This document shows, in pieces, positions 6,698-8,238 of a DNA stretch of 8,238 nucleotides. Both the position numbers and the translations under genes were made by a program. This stretch comes from Pseudomonadota bacterium (GTDB taxonomy: Bacteria; Desulfobacterota; Desulfobacteria; Desulfobacterales; Desulfobacteraceae): the NCBI GenBank assembly GCA_018816605.1, contig JAHIVS010000413.1, positions 1 to 8,238 on the forward strand, written 5' to 3'. The stretch's first letter is position 1; every line of letters begins with the position of its first letter. Under the pieces are notes generated by a model that saw nothing but the letters and a program-made list of their open reading frames with translations, did not search any database and was not told the origin of the DNA.

Positions 6698-7217
6698 GAG
6701 CGCTTACCTGACAGATGCCCCCGGTTGAATTGCACGAGGGATACAAAAATAAACTCCCAGGAAAAGGCCCACTCAAACAAAAGATTGCGAAACAAACCGA
6801 TAAAACCACCCATAAAACCTAAATCCCCGCGTTAATGTGGCAGGGCCGGTGGCGCGACGTCAAATTCTGAGTGGAGGCCCCTCTGCCGCTTGGCTGTTTC
6901 GCCGATCTACAATTGTTGGCCTGGCACTTCAAAACATTCGATATCTCAAATGCATCCAAAACCCCATGCAGCGTGCGGTCTTTGAACAGATTGTGTTCCT
7001 GCTTTGTCTTTTTGTGGTATAGGTAAAAAAGATGGGGGCGATAACCGCCACAAAGAGGTTGCCATCCAGAATTCGTTCCGGTCGATTTCAGGTGCCGCCC
7101 GGATTGGATGGCCGGGATGCATTCAAAATATCAACCATACAATTTTTATTCTTAATTTTGTTTTGTCGTATCTTCTAGCTTCCTGCTGGAAAAACAAACA
7201 AAAACAGTGTATAGGTT

Positions 7218-7275
7218 CCGGGGACATTAAAAAGGATTGGCGCCTAAAATTAATTGGATTTTTTTTGATCCCCGG
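7218..7275. repeat. 7-bp G/C-rich inverted repeat enclosing an A/T-rich segment
   Basis: CCGGGGA (7218-7224) is matched exactly by TCCCCGG (7269-7275). The 44 bases between include an A-run (7229-7233), a T8 run (7259-7266) that can partly pair with it, and the palindrome GGCGCC (7239-7244). The whole could fold into an imperfect hairpin. The T-run lies inside the structure and not after it, so it is not a normal terminator on either strand. Confidence 0.4.
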
Positions 7276-7389
7276 CAAATTGTGTTTCGCCAGAACGTTC
7301 ACTTTAGCTTTTGTTTCAGTTTTTTTGCGCTTTTCTGGACAAATAACAATTTACAATTCTGCTTTCTGCGGAAATAGGTAATTTTTATA

Positions 7390-7418
7390 TTGACAAACGA
7401 AAATGAAGCGAATAAACC
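7390..7418 (+). promoter_or_regulatory. Possible sigma-70-type promoter of the second hydroxylase operon
   Basis: A perfect -35 hexamer TTGACA (7390-7395) is followed after 17 bases by TAAACC (7413-7418), a weak -10. It lies in A/T-rich DNA about 50 bp before the start codon at 7471. An imperfect inverted repeat, GAAAATGA (7399-7406) with TCGTTTTC (7436-7443), pairs over 8 positions if one G-T wobble is allowed. It overlaps the spacer and early transcript, so it could be an operator or a leader hairpin. Only sequence resemblance supports this. Confidence 0.45.
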
Positions 7419-7457
7419 TGATGGTATTTTAAGTATCGTTTTCATCATAGACTAACC

Positions 7458-7464
7458 AAGGGGA
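7458..7464 (+). promoter_or_regulatory. Ribosome binding site AAGGGGA
   Basis: AAGGGGA lies 6 bases before ATG 7471 and supports this start for the iron-sulfur subunit, including its Lys-rich N-terminal extension. Confidence 0.65.
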
Positions 7465-7470
7465 CGAGCA

Positions 7471-8019
7471 ATGCCTACATCATCTAAGGGTACCAAGAAA
7501 ACCGTTGCCAAGCCTTCATCCCAAATAAAGATCAAGATCAATGGGTGCTGGCATAATTTTGAACCGGAACGCGACATCACGCCAACCATGACACTCTCTT
7601 ATCTGTTAAGGGAAAAGCTGGGTTATACCGGACTGAAGGTTTCATGCGACGAAGGGGGATGCGGTGCCTGCACCGTGATCCTGGATGGCAAAGCCATCCT
7701 GTCGTGCATGATGCTGGCGGTTGCAGCCAACGGCCACGAAATACTCACCATCGAGGGGCTTGAGAAAAATGACCCGGTTGTGGAAGCTTTTGCCGAACAA
7801 TGCGAACCCGGGTACGGCACGGCCCTCCAATGCGGAATCTGTACACCCGGCTTTGTGATGAGCACCAAAGCCCTGCTCAATGAGAACCCCATACCCACCA
7901 TGGCCGAGGTAAAGGAAGCCCTTTCCGGGCACATCTGTCGCTGCGGATGCTATGCCGGCATTGCCCAGGCCGTAACCCATGCTTCGGAAAAAATTGCGAA
8001 AAAAGGAGACGTGTCATGA
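7471..8019 (+). CDS. [2Fe-2S]-binding small subunit of a molybdenum hydroxylase (CoxS/HcrC-like)
   Basis: The 182-aa protein carries two [2Fe-2S] clusters that move electrons to or from the molybdenum site. The N-terminal plant-ferredoxin-type cluster uses C59, C64, C67 and C79 (CDEGGCGAC, then a distant Cys). The C-terminal four-helix domain uses C121, C124 (QCGICTPG), C156 and C158 (CRCGCY), preceded by Gln120. The last motif reads CRCGCY where many relatives have CRCTGY, adding Cys160. Residues 1-18 form a Ser/Lys-rich extension not usual for the family; it has no twin-arginine motif and no hydrophobic core, so it is not an export signal. The start has a good ribosome site. The stop overlaps the next ATG as ATGA, with AAGGAG (8003-8008) inside the gene serving the next one. 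No FAD subunit lies between, so the electron partner may be a ferredoxin or another protein. Family is certain, substrate unknown. Confidence 0.96.
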   Translation: MPTSSKGTKKTVAKPSSQIKIKINGCWHNFEPERDITPTMTLSYLLREKLGYTGLKVSCDEGGCGACTVILDGKAILSCMMLAVAANGHEILTIEGLEKNDPVVEAFAEQCEPGYGTALQCGICTPGFVMSTKALLNENPIPTMAEVKEALSGHICRCGCYAGIAQAVTHASEKIAKKGDVS

Positions 8020-8238
8020 AACAGCCCTTCACACCGCGGCCGAACTCGAATCGCAAATTTGTCGGCGGCTATCGGCCCAAAATTGATGCCTGGGAAAAAG
8101 CCCGGGGGAAAGTCGAATATGTCGATGATATCACCCTGGCCAAGAAATTTCCCGGCATGCTGTATGCCAAGGTATTGCGCAGCCCCCATGCCCATGCCCG
8201 CATCAAGACCATTGACGTGAGCCGGGCCCAAAAGCTTG
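8016..8238 (+). CDS. Molybdenum hydroxylase large subunit, N-terminal fragment (3' partial)
   Basis: ATG 8016 overlaps the small-subunit stop by 4 bases and follows AAGGAG (8003-8008) at 7 bases. The 74 visible codons show the usual N-terminus of xanthine dehydrogenase-type molybdenum subunits: a short leader, then [16 protein letters not shown] (residues 25-40, the A-x-G-x-A-x-Y-x-x-D region), [19 protein letters not shown] (47-65) and an IDVS strand. The SPHAHARI stretch is highly characteristic of the a/b hammerhead domain. The remaining roughly 700 residues, including all cofactor-binding motifs, lie outside the window. It forms a small-large subunit pair with the preceding gene. Whether it is a close paralogue of the large subunit at the left end cannot be judged, because the two visible parts do not overlap. 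Confidence 0.93.
   Translation, partial: MKQPFTPRPNSNRKFVGGYRPKIDAWEKARGKVEYVDDITLAKKFPGMLYAKVLRSPHAHARIKTIDVSRAQKL

Larger units (their letters stand above)
6698..7470. other. 773-bp intergenic region without a supportable gene
   Basis: No recognisable gene, tRNA or intrinsic terminator was found. The left part (to about 7130) is of mixed composition; 7130-7470 is visibly A/T-rich compared with the surrounding genes. Weak open frames exist: GTG 6837-7022 (+), TTG 7004-7381 (+), and a minus-strand stretch 6819-7130 that is open for 103 codons but has no ATG or GTG. None has a convincing start, ribosome site or known motif. Small structures include an 8-bp direct repeat ATAAAACC (6800-6807 and 6812-6819), a short stem CCCGG/CCGGG (7098-7102, 7112-7116), and the inverted repeat at 7218-7275. 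The right end carries the promoter region of the next operon. It may hold a decayed gene or an interspersed repeat. Confidence 0.6.

Noticed and set aside
6120..6728. Plus-strand ATG frame of 202 codons overlapping the histidine phosphatase
   Set aside because: It is a different frame from the one carrying the full phosphatase motifs, is unusually rich in Ser, Pro and Trp, and matches no family.
6837..7022. Small GTG-start frame, 61 codons, in the intergenic region
   Set aside because: No ribosome site or known motif; length is within chance for this composition.
7004..7381. TTG-start frame of 125 codons in the intergenic region
   Set aside because: The start is TTG without a ribosome site, the hydrophobic stretches follow from A/T-rich DNA, and no family resemblance is seen. 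Kept as unsupported, not excluded.
6698..7470. CRISPR array or tRNA in the long intergenic region
   Set aside because: No regularly spaced repeats, and no T-loop consensus or cloverleaf-like arms were found by eye on either strand.
1..8238. Selenium-dependent molybdenum hydroxylase system (yqeB/yqeC markers)
   Set aside because: Only XdhC and a MocA/YgfJ-type protein are present; no YqeB-like gene and no in-frame TGA readthrough context were seen.

Overview
The window looks like bacterial accessory DNA for molybdenum hydroxylases (the xanthine dehydrogenase family). All recognisable genes lie on the + strand, are tightly packed, and are moderately GC-rich in their coding parts. The protein style suggests a strictly anaerobic bacterium of the Desulfobacterota type: flavin-less CoxS/HcrC plus HcrA-like subunits, and a molybdopterin-binding protein with a Cys-rich tail. 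This is an inference from family resemblance; no rRNA or other phylogenetic marker is present.

Layout: (1) 1-1788 is the C-terminal three quarters of a molybdenum-cofactor-binding catalytic subunit resembling 4-hydroxybenzoyl-CoA reductase alpha; its 5' end is outside the window. (2) A 99-bp gap (1789-1887) holds a perfect 9-bp inverted repeat. (3) 1888-6697 is a six-gene accessory run: a ThiF/MoeB/HesA adenylyltransferase, a 66-aa ThiS/MoaD-like sulfur carrier ending in Gly-Gly, a MoeA/MogA-like molybdopterin-binding protein with a four-Cys tail, XdhC, a MocA-type nucleotidyltransferase fused to an HD domain, and a histidine phosphatase. Three of the junctions overlap (17, 4 and about 74 bp), which suggests one operon with translational coupling. 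(4) 6698-7470 is 773 bp without a supportable gene. It becomes A/T-rich towards its right end and contains hairpin-capable repeats and a likely promoter. (5) 7471 to the window end starts a second hydroxylase: a [2Fe-2S] small subunit, then, through an ATGA overlap, the first 74 codons of another molybdenum-binding subunit.

Working model: the two hydroxylases flank a maturation module. XdhC is expected to bind the cofactor and support its sulfuration, MocA to add the cytidine nucleotide, and the MoeA-like protein to handle molybdopterin or metal insertion. The linked ThiF-ThiS pair suggests a dedicated protein-thiocarboxylate sulfur source. The HD and histidine-phosphatase domains next to MocA suggest a phosphate- or nucleotide-clearing activity whose substrate is unknown. 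No FAD-binding subunit accompanies either hydroxylase within the window. The least explained parts are the ThiF-ThiS pair, the MocA-HD/phosphatase arrangement, the Cys tail and the large intergenic region.
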